Shown piece by piece: positions 11,146 through 22,006 of a stretch of DNA of 64,000 bases. The notes beneath the pieces are model-generated. The model had not been told where the DNA came from and did no database searches. It was given only the letters and a program-made list of their open reading frames with translations. The DNA comes from Schizochytrium sp. CCTCC M209059. Lineage: Eukaryota; Sar; Bigyra; Thraustochytrida; Thraustochytriidae. The translations under genes were made by a program, and so were the position numbers. Within the stretch, counting starts at the first letter, position 1; every line of letters begins with the position of its first letter. Location of the stretch: the NCBI GenBank assembly GCA_000818945.1, contig KN805371.1, positions 1,364,696 through 1,428,695 of the forward strand, in the 5' to 3' direction.

Positions 11146-14100
11146 ATGGCGCAGGCACTCGCGCACGAAGGCAGAGGACGACGCGGCCGCAAGTTCTTTG
11201 AAGTCCGCGTGCTCGAGGTCCAGGGTGTGCCCACGCCGGCCCCGGGCGAAACTTGCATCGTGCAAGTTGTCGTGGATGGCCTTCGAGCACGGTCAGGCCC
11301 AGGCACGTCAACCCGGTCCAATGCTTATGCTTGGCGCGTCGAGGAAGACACGGGTCTCCTTCAATGGGCATTCCGCGAAGCTGACCTCACACGTCTTCAG
11401 GTTCATGAACCAAGAGTCCGCGTCGAGGTATTCTTTGGCGAAAGCTCGATTGGGTCTTCGCAGTTTGACCTTCGGGATCTGAACTTTCGTCGCGATTCGT
11501 GCAGTCAGCTTCGCAAGAATCTCGAGCTTGCCTCTGCATATGGACAGCAACAGGCCAGCATTCTTTTCGAAGTTGGCATTCGCACACCCACGGAGGCCGA
11601 TGCGATGGCAAGCTCTCGCGTAAGCGCGGAGGCCAGCGCACGGCCACGCGCAGGAAGCGGCCTCGGAGAATGGGACGACTTTGGCAATGAAGATGATGCG
11701 CCCCTCGGCATGGCACTTGGCGAGGAACATGTTCTGATCGGATCGTCAGGTAGCCTGAATATGACCCTGTATATTACATTGATGGGCTTGAGCGGTACGC
11801 AAGCTCTTCTTCGCGCAACGCAGGCCACACTCGAGGGTGTGAGTCGCTTTTGGATCGAGTACCATATTTTCGGCGTGCAAGTCGAGACGGAGGCGTTCCC
11901 GTCGCTCAAGTACGCCCGATTCGCGCCCATTCGTGATTCATTTCAAATTCGTAGTTCACGTGAAGACGTGGCGCGCTTTTTGTGCTCGACGCCCATTCGT
12001 GTCTATCTTTGTTGCGCAGGCGAGGATGTCAAACGAAAGCGTTCGCGTCGACTCGTGTTGGCAAGCACATTGCTTCGATTTAATCCTCTCTTCACGAGTG
12101 GAACAAACTTTGTTCAGGCCACGAGCAATTGCGCCTTTAGTCTTGAGGCCCATGCTCCCTATGAAATGCAATTGCGGCCCGGTGAGTCGTATCCGTCCAT
12201 GGCCGTCTCGCTCGAATTGCACGTCGAAGGTAAAGTACCCAAAGTCGTGCTTCAGGACGAGGCGATAGAAACGGCGCACACACCTTTGAAGCGTCAAGAC
12301 GAGGCCATTCAAACGGATCAGGTCGCCACGCCCCATCGTATGTCGGCACGTGATCACTTTGAACTCGAGGTTTTGAGTTTCGATCTCGACCCCAATGGGG
12401 ACGCCTTTGACGTGGATGATGAAGCCGACACCGTCGCCAAAAAAGAGGAAACGAACGTTGATGTTCGTCTTGTCCTCCATGTACCCGGAACCTCTCAGCG
12501 TGCCATGAGTTCGGCAACGTTCCAAATAGACGAGTATGGCCAGATCGAGCAGGCCAAGGTGGATGGAGTCCGAATGCACGTGGTTCGTGCGCAGCTGTCA
12601 GAAGCCGTGCTAGAGTGCCAGCTTGCGGACGGGAGCATTGTCATTGCGCATGGAGAGTTTGCAGAGAGCGCAGAGATGGCAGATCCAAGCAGAGGCGGCA
12701 CCATCGCCGAAAGGGACGAGGAATTTGCGACCCTGCGGCTTTTTGATCGCGCAGGTATGGCTCGCGGTTCGGCACAAGTCCGGCGACGAGCGCTGCGGCC
12801 AAGGGACGAAACCCCAGGAAACATCCCAGTACCCGTGTCCCCGATGGCCCCCATTTCGCAGGACACGACCGTGTATCACTATCGCCTGACGATTGATTTG
12901 CGCTCGATCAAAGGCCTCGAGCAGGCTTACAATGTTTACTTGCAGTACATGTACCCTTTGTTTGGCATGACGCACTCCATTCAAACGCGGCCTCCCATTC
13001 TCGTGGACCGCTTTTCGGAGCGTATTGTGCCGCATGGTCTGAATCTCTTCCAATTCAAGGTCTCCCGTGCTGCGCTCGAAAGGTCGGCGCGCTCGGAACC
13101 GCTCGTTGTGGAAATGTGGAATCGCGATCAGTACGCTGCTGACACAAGGCTTGGCTTTTGCGCGCTACCCTTGCGCAAACTGCTTGAAGCCAGGCCCTAC
13201 TTTCAATGGTCCGGGCAAACATTTGCGACCTTGAGCGAACTCGAACGCTACCGGGAGCGTTTTCTCGGCTCGCGGGCCCCAAAGGAAGCCACAAGAGCGC
13301 GAGACGCGGAGCGCACGCGTAAACAGCTCGACGTTCCACCGTTGCAAGTCCAAGTCCTTGAGACGGATCTTATGATTTGTGCCTTTGAGCAACACGAAGA
13401 TGGTGCCACTTCCTCGGGAGTAAAGCGAATCGCCACGGTTCGCTGTACGTGCACTTTGGAGAACCTGGGCGAGGTGGAACAGGAGAAAATGCCTCGTCAA
13501 GCTCGTAGCAGAGCTTCCTCTCGGGCTGAGCAACAATTGCAACAAAGAGAAAACACTGAAGAGAAGCAGCAACAGCAGGATGGGAACAGAGTTGGAACGG
13601 CAAGCAGTAAGCAGAGCGAGCTCAGTCAGGATGAGGAGATACTCTCTGCTGTCGAAGAAGCTGGAGATGACGCTAACGCTGCTTCGCCTGCTGCGAGCCC
13701 GGCTCGAAGTGGGCGATCCCCACGACGTAATGTTTCCGAGCGCGAAGCTGCTGAGTTGGCGGCGCGGCGAGCGGATCTCGAGGCACGCGAGGCGCAGCTT
13801 TTGGCTCAGGAAGAAGAAGCTGCGCAGGTCTTTGAGCAATGGAAGCAAGATGCGACGAAGCGTTGGGAGGCCGAAATGCGAAACCGCGAGTCCGCTCGCA
13901 TGTCGTCCCTCGAGCAAGAGTGGGCGTTGCGCGAGCACGAGCGAGCCAAGACCATCAAGGTCGCTCAGGAAGAATACAAGCAACTGGAAGTGCGTATGCA
14001 TCGCGCCATTACGGATGCAGAACGCCGCGAACGCGCCGTGGCCAGACTTGAGACCGAATTGCAACGCGCCGCAGACCAAAGACTTGCCGATCTCGAAGTC

Positions 14101-14901
14101 ATGCACCGACGTGCTCGCGAAGAAAGCCAGCACAAGGTGACTTTGCACAAAGAGCGCGTCTCAGCTCTCGAGGATGAGGTCAAACGTGTGCGTGCTGCGC
14201 TAGGCAAGACGGAAAAACGTCTGAACAAGGTCGAGAACGAATACGCTGATTTCCGTGAAAAGACGCGACAATCGCCTGAAGCCAGCTTGCAAAAGGAGAT
14301 TGCTGTTCTGCAGGGCCAGAACGCAGACTTGCATGCCCGGCTCGAGCAAGAAAAGGAGCGAACAGCTGCGGAAGCTCTGGAAAAGGAAACCGTCAAGGCC
14401 CAGCTTGTGCAAGTGGCCCGCGAGCTGCAAAGGCAGATGCACGCCAATAGTGCGAGGGCCGAGCGCGAACTTGACAATTTGCGGCTCGAGTACTTGGCGC
14501 GTGAAGAACGCTTTGTCTTGGACGGCGATCGCAAGCAGCTCATGGATCTTCGTCAAGAGCTCAACGAGCTTCGCGCCGCAACGTTGCGAGGCCCCGTCTC
14601 CTCGTCGGCCGTCGAAAACCTGCCTGCAGCGACACGTTCCCGCTGGCCCCAGGATCCGCCAACTCCGCCGTCAGTAAGCGCATCTTCACGCGCATCGGGA
14701 CGTGAAGGGCCTCGACGTGGACAGGAGGCGGTGGTCAACTCGAGTGATCAAGAGGCCGAGAGGAGTCGTCAGGACACCTTGGAGCGTCTTTTACAAGAAA
14801 GAGACGATCTTTTGCGCACGGGTGTTTACGATCGCAATCATCCCCTCGTTGTGCAGCTTGAGGAGCACATTGAAATGGCGCGAAATGCGTCCTTTGCCTG
14901 A
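11146..14901 (+). CDS. CEP120: CEP120-like centriole protein
   Basis: 1251 residues from the ATG at 11146. The architecture matches CEP120, a daughter-centriole protein needed for centriole elongation and cilium assembly. It has N-terminal C2-like beta-sandwich regions (about residues 10-130 and 200-400) and a further C2-like domain beginning near residue 577. In that domain the HYRLTIDLRSIKGL start and the following YMYPLFG segment closely follow the vertebrate protein. A long charged coiled coil covers about residues 860-1180. The extreme C-terminus carries LLRTGVYDRNHPLV, matching the conserved tail of animal CEP120 (LLRTGVY or LMRTGVY followed by an acidic or His-containing stretch). It is longer than the human protein (~986 residues) because of Ser/Asp/Gln-rich linkers around residues 780-860. 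The gene implies centrioles and a flagellate stage. No intron is needed to explain the frame. Confidence 0.92.
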   Translation: MAQALAHEGRGRRGRKFFEVRVLEVQGVPTPAPGETCIVQVVVDGLRARSGPGTSTRSNAYAWRVEEDTGLLQWAFREADLTRLQVHEPRVRVEVFFGESSIGSSQFDLRDLNFRRDSCSQLRKNLELASAYGQQQASILFEVGIRTPTEADAMASSRVSAEASARPRAGSGLGEWDDFGNEDDAPLGMALGEEHVLIGSSGSLNMTLYITLMGLSGTQALLRATQATLEGVSRFWIEYHIFGVQVETEAFPSLKYARFAPIRDSFQIRSSREDVARFLCSTPIRVYLCCAGEDVKRKRSRRLVLASTLLRFNPLFTSGTNFVQATSNCAFSLEAHAPYEMQLRPGESYPSMAVSLELHVEGKVPKVVLQDEAIETAHTPLKRQDEAIQTDQVATPHRMSARDHFELEVLSFDLDPNGDAFDVDDEADTVAKKEETNVDVRLVLHVPGTSQRAMSSATFQIDEYGQIEQAKVDGVRMHVVRAQLSEAVLECQLADGSIVIAHGEFAESAEMADPSRGGTIAERDEEFATLRLFDRAGMARGSAQVRRRALRPRDETPGNIPVPVSPMAPISQDTTVYHYRLTIDLRSIKGLEQAYNVYLQYMYPLFGMTHSIQTRPPILVDRFSERIVPHGLNLFQFKVSRAALERSARSEPLVVEMWNRDQYAADTRLGFCALPLRKLLEARPYFQWSGQTFATLSELERYRERFLGSRAPKEATRARDAERTRKQLDVPPLQVQVLETDLMICAFEQHEDGATSSGVKRIATVRCTCTLENLGEVEQEKMPRQARSRASSRAEQQLQQRENTEEKQQQQDGNRVGTASSKQSELSQDEEILSAVEEAGDDANAASPAASPARSGRSPRRNVSEREAAELAARRADLEAREAQLLAQEEEAAQVFEQWKQDATKRWEAEMRNRESARMSSLEQEWALREHERAKTIKVAQEEYKQLEVRMHRAITDAERRERAVARLETELQRAADQRLADLEVMHRRAREESQHKVTLHKERVSALEDEVKRVRAALGKTEKRLNKVENEYADFREKTRQSPEASLQKEIAVLQGQNADLHARLEQEKERTAAEALEKETVKAQLVQVARELQRQMHANSARAERELDNLRLEYLAREERFVLDGDRKQLMDLRQELNELRAATLRGPVSSSAVENLPAATRSRWPQDPPTPPSVSASSRASGREGPRRGQEAVVNSSDQEAERSRQDTLERLLQERDDLLRTGVYDRNHPLVVQLEEHIEMARNASFA

Positions 14902-15193
14902 TGAGAAGAATGATGAGCACACGAAGCACGACCTTTTCGCTGACGAGCAAGACAAGAGACTCGCGCATGTCTTTTTAGTGCAACTTGAAAAAGAAGATCA
15001 CTTTTCTGAACCACAGAATGGAAAACCATGATCGATAGATTAATGCAAAAGCAAGATTTGTTTTAGTTTGAGTTGGACTTTTTCCTTTATATTTCCAATT
15101 TTTCCAAACAAAAGAAGAGTGATACAGTTCGTAGCGCGCAGCGAGTGGGACAAGGAGGAGAGCAGAAAGAATCGTGAAGACGCAGTGAGTGGC

Positions 15194-15892
15194 TCATGTC
15201 TGGGTACCGACCTTATCGCGCACGCCCAGATAAACGCCAAGCCCACAAAAGGCGAGGATAATGAGCACAACAAAGATGATGATGAGCTTGTCGGTCATGA
15301 CGCGTTTGACAAAACTCGTCATGATGGCCTTTGCGAGGTCGAGCTCTGTTTGGACCTGAATGAGACCCTCATTGATGTTGTGAAGCTGCTCTTTTTGCTG
15401 CGCCAGATTCTCGGTAATGTTGTCTGCGGTCTCATTCATTTCGCCCGCAGTTTTCTTGATGCGATCGAGCGCGCGACCCGTCTCGTCCTGAGTGTCATGC
15501 GCGGCCCTAAGCATGTCGTCGCGGCTAATCTCTGGGGGCGCGTTGGCCTCGCCGCGTTCCGCGCGGTCCGCACGATCTCCAAAGAGCGCTGCACGAGCTT
15601 CGGACCCCTCCGCATCTTTGCGCGCCCACTTGAGCTCTGTTTTCACCGCCTCGAGCTGACGATCGTACGCGTCCAATTTCACCTGGTATGGTCGCGTCGC
15701 ATCGCCTTCGAGGGATCGCAAGGCCATCATGTACAACCTTCGACTTGCGTTCACGCCTTTGACCATGCCTTCAAGACGCTGCACCTCGCGTAACTTTTGG
15801 TTCCCACTCATGGTCTTGAGAGCGCTGAGGCCATCTTCCAGCTCTCGCAGGTTGCTGGAGAGGTCCTCATCGGCGTACTCGATATCGTCCAT
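15194..15892 (-). CDS. Qb-SNARE, Vti1/NPSN type
   Basis: A 232-residue tail-anchored SNARE. Residues 1-95 form a helical N-terminal region of the Vti1/NPSN kind. The SNARE heptad region lies at about residues 130-195 and contains ENLAQQKEQLHNI, where a glutamine occupies the central ionic layer. A single C-terminal membrane anchor (DKLIIIFVVLIILAFCGLGV) follows at about 201-222 with a very short luminal tail. The pattern of heptad region, a basic TxDK or TxNK-like junction, then an anchor is typical of Qb-SNAREs such as Vti1b or plant NPSN11. It would act in endosomal/Golgi fusion or cell-plate-like membrane fusion. I cannot choose firmly between the Vti1 and NPSN subfamilies. Its 3' end faces the CEP120 3' end about 290 bases away. 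Confidence 0.85.
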   Translation of the reverse strand: MDDIEYADEDLSSNLRELEDGLSALKTMSGNQKLREVQRLEGMVKGVNASRRLYMMALRSLEGDATRPYQVKLDAYDRQLEAVKTELKWARKDAEGSEARAALFGDRADRAERGEANAPPEISRDDMLRAAHDTQDETGRALDRIKKTAGEMNETADNITENLAQQKEQLHNINEGLIQVQTELDLAKAIMTSFVKRVMTDKLIIIFVVLIILAFCGLGVYLGVRDKVGTQT

Positions 15893-16600
15893 CCTTGCGC
15901 TTCGCGGCTCGACAAGGTCCGCGTCTTGGTGTTTGTTTTTCTAGTCTCCTTGGGCGAGTCGGGGCTCGGTTCTAGTCGCCAGCCGGCTGCTTTGCGTGTT
16001 CGCGTTGCTGGTCTCGTCTGTCGAAGCCTTGATCGACCAGACGCGCGAGGCGGCGTGTGGTTGTCCGGCTCGACGGCCGCCCGCCCGGCCCCGTGCGCGC
16101 GTCTGGGCTCCCGCGCAGGCAAGCGGCGTCGCGCTCTTGGCCGCCCCGGCAAGATGAACCCCCTCTCCTCAGCGGCTTGCTCTGCCTGCGTGGTTCGCTC
16201 GCGCGCGTCTCGGCCCGCCGCCGGAGGGCGCACGCGTAGCGGAGGACTGCGGACGACGCAGGAAGCGCGGCTTTGGTCGCCCGGTCGCCCCGCCGCTCGC
16301 TGGAGCGTCGGCGTAGCACGATGGCGGATACGATCGGGGTCTGGTGGTCGGGTTTCACCAGAACAGCAACTGCAAGTTGAACTGCCTGCCGCATAGGGGC
16401 GGCGAAGCGGACATCAAGCCCGGGCTCGAGCGCGAGCGCGAGCCCGAGCCGGGCTGGCGGTGCGATAGCACTTGGACGAACGAGCCTCGGGGGTTCTCGC
16501 CGTTGTCTGTGTCACATCGGATTCTTGCGATAGTAGAGGGAAGTCGGTAAACAACCGCCTCGGCTTGGGCAGAGAGAGGGAGACCCAGTACCAGCAGAAG
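15893..16600. other. Divergent GC-rich intergenic region
   Basis: About 700 bases between the SNARE start (-) and the FG-GAP gene start (+). It is GC-rich, with a (GCGCGA/GCCCGA) run near 16419-16455. Frames here are Arg-rich shadows. An in-frame extension upstream of 16601 exists but lacks signal-peptide logic, so I treat it as untranslated. Confidence 0.5.
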
Positions 16601-17932
16601 ATGAGGGGCAAAGGTGGCCTTTTGCTGCGACTGCTGCAATCGCTTTTGGTTCTGCAGGCGATAGTGGCAATGAAAACGCAGGAAATTTCTGTGAAAGTAG
16701 CGGCAAGATCAATCATAAAAGGAAAAAGAGAGCGCGATCAAGAGCTCAACGTTGGAAAAGTTCAAGCCGACGTCGTCAAGATACTGGCACCGAAACCCGA
16801 ACGAAATGGACTTTTTGGACGTGCAGTGGCCATGGCGAACGGGATTTTAGCCGTCGGGGCCTTTCAAGATGGGGGCATTGTCAACGTCTTTGAAATGACG
16901 CACGATGCTCGCCCGCCAATGTCACGATCAAGATTACTTGCTTCCTCGCCGCCAAAGGCGCGAGAGGCGCTGCCCTCGTGGCGGCTTGCCACAACACTTT
17001 TGCCAGATGGCAGTGCGCGCGATTTTGGGAGAACATTAGCAATAGGACCCTTAGGAGACCGCATTGTTGTGGGCGCCCCAGGAAATTCGCGAGGAACGCT
17101 GTCCTCGGTGTTTGTATTCGAGCGTTGTCGTTCCGAGAGCAACTCGACCTGGGAGCTTGCGTGGACACTTGCACCGGCTGATCCATCAACAGAGTCGTTT
17201 TTTGGAAGCTCTCTTTCCCTTGGTACAAACGTGCTTGCGGTAGCATCTGTCCGCGACGACGAGCTAATCGTGTACATGTACGAGTTCGCCAAGGGCAACC
17301 TGGTCCAGTTAGGTGAGCTGAAGCCGACGCAACCCGTCTTGCACAGCGACCAAGACGTTGTGGTTGCACGTGACGACGAAATGGTGCTTGTGGGCGCCCC
17401 TGCGCGACAGCCTGGCGATGGCGCCGTTCTCATCTTTGCTCGTCAGCGCGGGGCTGCTCACTTTACGGAGCACGCAGTTTTGGAGAATCCCAAGCCGAAT
17501 AAGTTGCGGTTCGGCGCAACACTCGACATTGGACCGCAACTTATTGCTGCAAGTGCAGTCGACTTTGATGTCTGGCGCAAGGACCAGGGCGCGGTCGTCG
17601 TCTTTGGACGCGATGACCTCGCGGTTCGCAGCACGCCAAGGATTCCACAAGCTCCGCAAGACAAGTTCGGTTTCAAGCCTCTGCTGCTCTCCACGCCAGG
17701 GCAAGCGGGAGATAAGAATGACACGCTCGTGGTGTCTGCGCCTGTTGGGACAAATCACTCAGATTCGGTGTTGTTCTATGGTGCAAAAGACGGTTCCCTC
17801 CGCGGTCTTGTTCCCTTGGGAAGCGATGTTTGGGCGGGACCTGTGGTCACTGGTTCGGGTGACCTTGTGGTTGTAGGCTCGCCTTTTGATGGTCTCAACT
17901 GGACAGGCGCCGTCTTCACCACTAGCATCTGA
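16601..17932 (+). CDS. Secreted FG-GAP/integrin-alpha-like beta-propeller protein
   Basis: 443 residues from the ATG at 16601. This start is preferred over an upstream ATG at 16472 because it places a signal peptide at residues 1-23: a basic MRGK, then a leucine-rich core ending VLQAIVA. The body contains repeated blades of the form FGRAVAMANGILAVGA, FGRTLAIGPLGDRIVVGAP and FGSSLSLGTNVLAVAS. Each is an FG start followed by a hydrophobic VGAP-like strand, the FG-GAP/integrin-alpha propeller repeat. Several N-glycosylation sequons (NSTW, NDT, NHS, NWT) agree with an extracellular location. There is no membrane anchor or GPI-type tail, so it is probably secreted or wall-associated. The ligand and role are unknown. 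Confidence 0.85.
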   Translation: MRGKGGLLLRLLQSLLVLQAIVAMKTQEISVKVAARSIIKGKRERDQELNVGKVQADVVKILAPKPERNGLFGRAVAMANGILAVGAFQDGGIVNVFEMTHDARPPMSRSRLLASSPPKAREALPSWRLATTLLPDGSARDFGRTLAIGPLGDRIVVGAPGNSRGTLSSVFVFERCRSESNSTWELAWTLAPADPSTESFFGSSLSLGTNVLAVASVRDDELIVYMYEFAKGNLVQLGELKPTQPVLHSDQDVVVARDDEMVLVGAPARQPGDGAVLIFARQRGAAHFTEHAVLENPKPNKLRFGATLDIGPQLIAASAVDFDVWRKDQGAVVVFGRDDLAVRSTPRIPQAPQDKFGFKPLLLSTPGQAGDKNDTLVVSAPVGTNHSDSVLFYGAKDGSLRGLVPLGSDVWAGPVVTGSGDLVVVGSPFDGLNWTGAVFTTSI

Positions 17933-18189
17933 CCCGCTGGCTCGCTCTGTTGCATCATCTCGAGCGAACCCCTTTCGGGAAGGGGGGCATGGGCCAAGTA
18001 ACAACATAGCTTTTCCAATGTCCCGTTGGTGCATGCAGTGGATACTTTTGAACTAGTTCGGCGGCCGCCAACTTGCCCCATCGTGCGTTGTGGCGTCCCT
18101 GCCTTTGCAGCTTGCCGCGTCCAGCCAACCCCAGGCGGTCAGACAGGCAGCCATTTTCTTGACAAGCAAGCTATGCGATGCATATTGTA

Positions 18190-18300
18190 CGCACCGCACA
18201 ACACAACGCAACACAACGCAACACAACGCAACACAACGCAACGCATCGCAGCGCAACACAGCGCAACGCAACGCAACGCATCGAAACGCAACGCACACAC
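18190..18300. repeat. ACACAACGCA decamer array grading into AACGC repeats
   Basis: Four perfect consecutive copies of the 10-base unit ACACAACGCA at 18201-18240. They are flanked by a degenerate continuation of AACGC/ATCGC/AGCGC units to about 18300, ending in a CACACACA run. Confidence 0.9.
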
Positions 18301-18764
18301 ACATGCACGCACGCCTGACGGCACGGCCGAGGAAATTGCCGCAACGGCCTCGACGTTGATCCAACGAATGAATGAACGAATGAATGAATGAACAAACGAG
18401 TAGAGAAAGGCTTGTCTTTGGATTGTTGATGTGCTGTCTTTGGCCCCCGCCCATGGACGCTCTCGCGCGCTCTCGCTCGCCAGCTCGCTCGGCCGACGGC
18501 GAGGGGGGGTACATCTTCGCCCGCGCGGCCTCGACGCGGCTCGCTGTGGCTCGGCCGCCCAAGGTCGCCCGGCGTCGCGGCGGCGTCGGAGCGCTCTCGG
18601 CCTCCTCGCGTTGGAGGAAGCAGCGCAGGAGGAAACGGCGCGAGCGAGCGAAACAGCCGCAGCCGCTACCTGCGCATCTGCCACGGCCAGTAGGGAGAGG
18701 GGGCGGAGCAGCTTGCAGGCTCCGCGCGCGCGTGGCAGGGGCGGGCGGGGGCGGAGAGGAAAGG

Positions 18765-18805
18765 GAAGAAAGGAAGGGAAAGGAAAGGAAAGGAAAGGAA
18801 AGAGG
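18765..18805. repeat. (GGAAA)n purine microsatellite
   Basis: About eight GGAAA-type units with a few variants (GGAAGAAA, GGAAGGGAAA), strongly strand-asymmetric (purines on +). Confidence 0.8.
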
Positions 18806-19011
18806 AAAAGCAGGCGGGCGGGCGGCGCAGCGCAGTGCACCCAGCAGCCCAACGGACATCTTCAACGGCTCAATGGGGGGTGCTAGGCGGGGCGGTAGGC
18901 GGGGCCTAGGGGGCGGCGGCGCGGAGGGCGTGCAAATGGAGGCGGCAAAACGAAGGGAGGCGCGCGGGCTCTGCGGCGCGAGGCGGCGTGGCGCGGCGGC
19001 GGAGGCAGGCA

Positions 19012-19062
19012 AGCGCGCAAGCTCGCAAGCTCGCAAGCTCGCAAGCTCGCAAGCGCGCAAGC
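19012..19062. repeat. CAAGCTCG octamer array
   Basis: Four near-perfect tandem copies of CAAGCTCG followed by CAAGCGCG variants. Confidence 0.85.
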
Positions 19063-20162
19063 GGGCACCGAGCAGAGGCTCGCGGCGGCGGAGGAGGTCT
19101 TGCGGGCGGAGAGCAGTGCAGCAGCGCGGCGCAGACGTGCGGCCGGGAGAAGAAGTAAGTTTTTGCGTGCGGCGCAGCGCGAGCGAGCGAGCGAGCGAGC
19201 GAGCAAGCGACAAACAGCACGTTGCGGCAGGGTGCGTGAGAGCAGGGAAGGCGAGAGCAAAGCGAAGCAAAGCAGAGCGGAAGAGCAAGAGCGCGAAAGC
19301 AGACGCAGGCAGGCAGGCAGGCAGGCAGGGTCGGCAAAAAGTCCTCGCAGAGCGACAAAGCGCAGAAGGTTGGTGCGTCGAGAACGCGGAGGGAGGCGAG
19401 GGTCGGTTCGCGCGCGCGGCGAGAGCAGCGGGACCTGCGAGGCGTCCAGGCAGCCAGCCGGGCAGGCCCGAGGCGCGGGGCGGAGCGGTGCAGAGTAGAA
19501 TAGAATAGACTAGAATAGAGCCAGGCGGCGAGCGAGGCGGGCAAAGTAAGGCAAGGCAAGGCCAGGCCAGGCCAGGCAAGGCCGCGTCCAGACGAGCAAT
19601 CAATCGGGAGCTGCAACGTGCTCGACGAGACGCTGCCCCGGCCAGCGCGAGATCTCCCGCGTGCGTGGCCGAAGGCGCGCTCGGAGACAACGCTCGCGGG
19701 CTGCGCAGGCGCGAGCAGTCCTGGACGCGCGCAAGCGCGCCAAAACGAGCCTGCTTCACTTGTGCTAGCTAGGTACGCTGCAAAAAGGTGGAAAGCGAGT
19801 TGAGAGCACACTTAAAAGACAGCGCGGAGGGGGTGTTAAATCGGAAGAGGTTCGCGAAAGCGGCGTGCGCAAGGCAGGCAGCAGCAGGAGCAAGTCGGCC
19901 TCGCACGAGGGGCGAGGAAGGGGGAGGAGGAGGTGGTGGAGGTGGAGGAATAATAAGGAAGGGCGCAAGACGGGAAAAGCAAAGCCACCGCCTGTGTCGT
20001 GAATAAAAGTGATGGACCGAACGAAAAAGACTAACGAACAAGATTGACCGCCTTCGGGCAAATCGTGCTTGAACTACAACTACAGACTAGCAAAACCCAG
20101 CGAATATCCCGTCAGGGCATTCGCGTGCGTGAACCAGTCAACAGGTGCAACAAACGAGCACC

Positions 20163-21433
20163 ATGGGCGACAAGGACGGCAAGGCGAAGCTTCAGGCGCT
20201 TCGCGAGGAACTTCAGAGCCTCAAAGAAAATGGTCACAATGGCACCATGGAGACGCAGAGCATCTCGCCGCTCCCGAACTCGACTTTTAAGGCTCGCCGC
20301 CAGCTGAAGGGCCACTTTGGCAAGGTAAGTGACACTGCATTCTTGGTTTTGAAAAGCAAGAAAGGAGAATGATAAAGAACGAGAAAGCGAAAGCGAGAGC
20401 TACCGGAATATATTGAGGTGAACAGACAGACTGACGAAAGTGCATCGCACACACTCACACACACGCATTGTCGTCGTCGTCTTCTTCTTCTTCTCTTTAT
20501 TTTTTTGTTGTTGTTTGTCTGTGAATCTCTTTTACCGTGCAAAAACAGGTTTACGCAATGCACTGGGCTGGCAAGTCGAGCGCCGAGGAGCTCGTCAGTG
20601 CCTCGCAGGACGGAAAGCTCATCGTGTGGAACGCACAGACCACCTTCAAGAAGCAGGCTATTCCTCTCCGGTCTTCGTGGGTGATGACCTGCGCTTTTGA
20701 ACAGGACACGAACCAGATGGTCGCCTGCGGTGGTCTGGATAACCTGTGCTCGATTTACAAGGTTGATGGCGAGACCACTACGACCTCGCGCGCCACAAAG
20801 GAGCTCCAGGCCCACGACGGCTACCTCTCGTGCTGCCGCTTCATTGGCAGCCAGAACATTCTCACGTCTTCGGGCGACTCGACGTGCATCTACTGGGACA
20901 TTGAGCGTGGCGAGCCGCTCAGCTCGTTTACCGACCACAATGGTGACGTTATGAGTGTGGCTGTCCACCCCACGGACCGCAACCTCTTTGTTTCTGGTTC
21001 GTGCGACGCCACATCCAAGCTCTTTGACATTCGCCAGCAGGGATGCGTTGCCACCTTTGTTGGCCACGAGTCCGATATCAATGCTGTCAACTTCTTCCCT
21101 AACGGCATGTGCTTTGGCACGGGCAGCGACGACTCGAGCTGCCGCATGTTCGACCTGCGTTGCTACCAGGAGGTGAACACCTTCATGAGCGATCGCATCC
21201 TCTGCGGTATCACCTCGGTGGCCTTTTCGCAGTCTGGTCGCTTGCTGCTGGCTGGCTACGACGACTACATGACGCACGTCTGGGATGCGCTCAAGCCCAA
21301 CGCTTCGAGCCCGGCCTTTTCCACTGACAAGAACCAGGGTCACGAGAACCGTGTTTCTTGCCTTGGCGTGTCGTCTGACGGGGGTGCTCTCTGCACGGGA
21401 TCCTGGGACACCCTCCTCAAGGTCTACGCCTAA
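20163..21433 (+). CDS. Heterotrimeric G-protein beta subunit (WD40)
   Basis: Two exons, 20163-20324 and 20549-21433, encoding 348 residues. The 224-base intron begins GTAAGT and ends ACAG after a long pyrimidine tract, and the splice is in phase 0 after GHFGK. The product is a canonical G-beta. It starts with a short coiled coil (residues ~5-30) for G-gamma binding, followed by seven WD40 repeats with diagnostic strings such as VYAMHW, VSASQDGKL, IPLRSSWVMTCA, ACGGLDNLCSIY, GYLSCCRF, GHESDINAVNFFPNG, GITSVAFSQSGRLLLAGYDD and NRVSCLGVS. It is close in length to animal G-beta (340 residues) and is clearly not RACK1. It would pair with G-gamma and G-alpha at the plasma membrane below 7TM receptors. 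No G-alpha or receptor is in this window. Confidence 0.97.
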
Positions 21434-22006
21434 GTGCCGCCGCTGTCGCAGCCCTTGTCGACGCCGTCTTCGTCTTTTTCGGCGCCTAACCAAGTGTACT
21501 CGAGCAAAACAACCTTCTTGCCACTTTGCGCGCGGCCAAATATGCACGCACGCAGCTTTGTGCGCGTAATCGCGCCCCGACCTTTCGACGAGAGCTCATA
21601 ACTAATCAAACAAAGAACTTTTGCTTACGTATGTACTAATCCAAATTTATATACAAGGCTCTTGCTGTCCAGCCTTGATTACGCCGATCAGATCGCTCAG
21701 CGGTCGGTCGTCGTCCGTCACTATCTAGTTATGTAAATAAGCAGCCTGCAGATGTGTCGAACGTCAAAGAAAAGCACCAAATAGGATAATGTTGTTTTTA
21801 TAAAAATAAAAACTCTTGGTACCTACCTACGCGAATTTGCAGTTCAACGTCAAACATTTTCCTTTCTGTAGGCCGATCACATGCACTTTGCTTTTTGTGT
21901 TAATTTTGAAAGACCAAAACTTTATGGCGAGCCATGCCGTAGAGACCGCGTAGCACATTCGAATCTCAACGATGAAAAGGAAAAAAAAAAAAAAGTGCTT
22001 GTGCCA
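21434..22006. other. 3'-3' intergenic region, AT-richer, no gene
   Basis: About 570 bases between the convergent G-beta and SelW-like genes. It is AT-richer than the coding DNA, with ATAAAAATAAAAA near 21797-21812 that could serve as a polyadenylation region and a poly(A) run near 21981. No open frame of interest. Confidence 0.5.

Larger units (their letters stand above)
17933..20162. other. Low-complexity intergenic stretch, no gene supported
   Basis: About 2.2 kb of GC-rich and simple-sequence DNA between the FG-GAP gene and the G-beta gene. Long frames on both strands here (for example 18053-19759 on -) are Ala/Arg/Ser/Leu-rich and come from purine- or pyrimidine-skewed repeats. It includes an ACACAACGCA array, AATG-like and GGAAA repeats, a CAAGCTCG array, AGGC runs near 19308-19328 and GAGG runs near 19917-19950. 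The end of the stretch presumably holds the G-beta promoter. Confidence 0.6.

Noticed and set aside
13165..14148. 327-codon minus-strand frame opposite the CEP120 coiled coil
   Set aside because: Leu/Arg/Ser-rich complement of Glu/Arg/Ala codons; a shadow.
18053..19811. 568-codon and 301-codon minus-strand frames, and the 374-codon plus frame opposite them
   Set aside because: Built from simple sequence (AACGC, GGAAA and CAAGCTCG repeats). Ala/Arg/Ser/Leu-rich with no domain, and mutually overlapping.
20234..21547. 437-codon minus-strand frame opposite G-beta
   Set aside because: Antisense shadow of the WD40 exons, and it crosses the intron.
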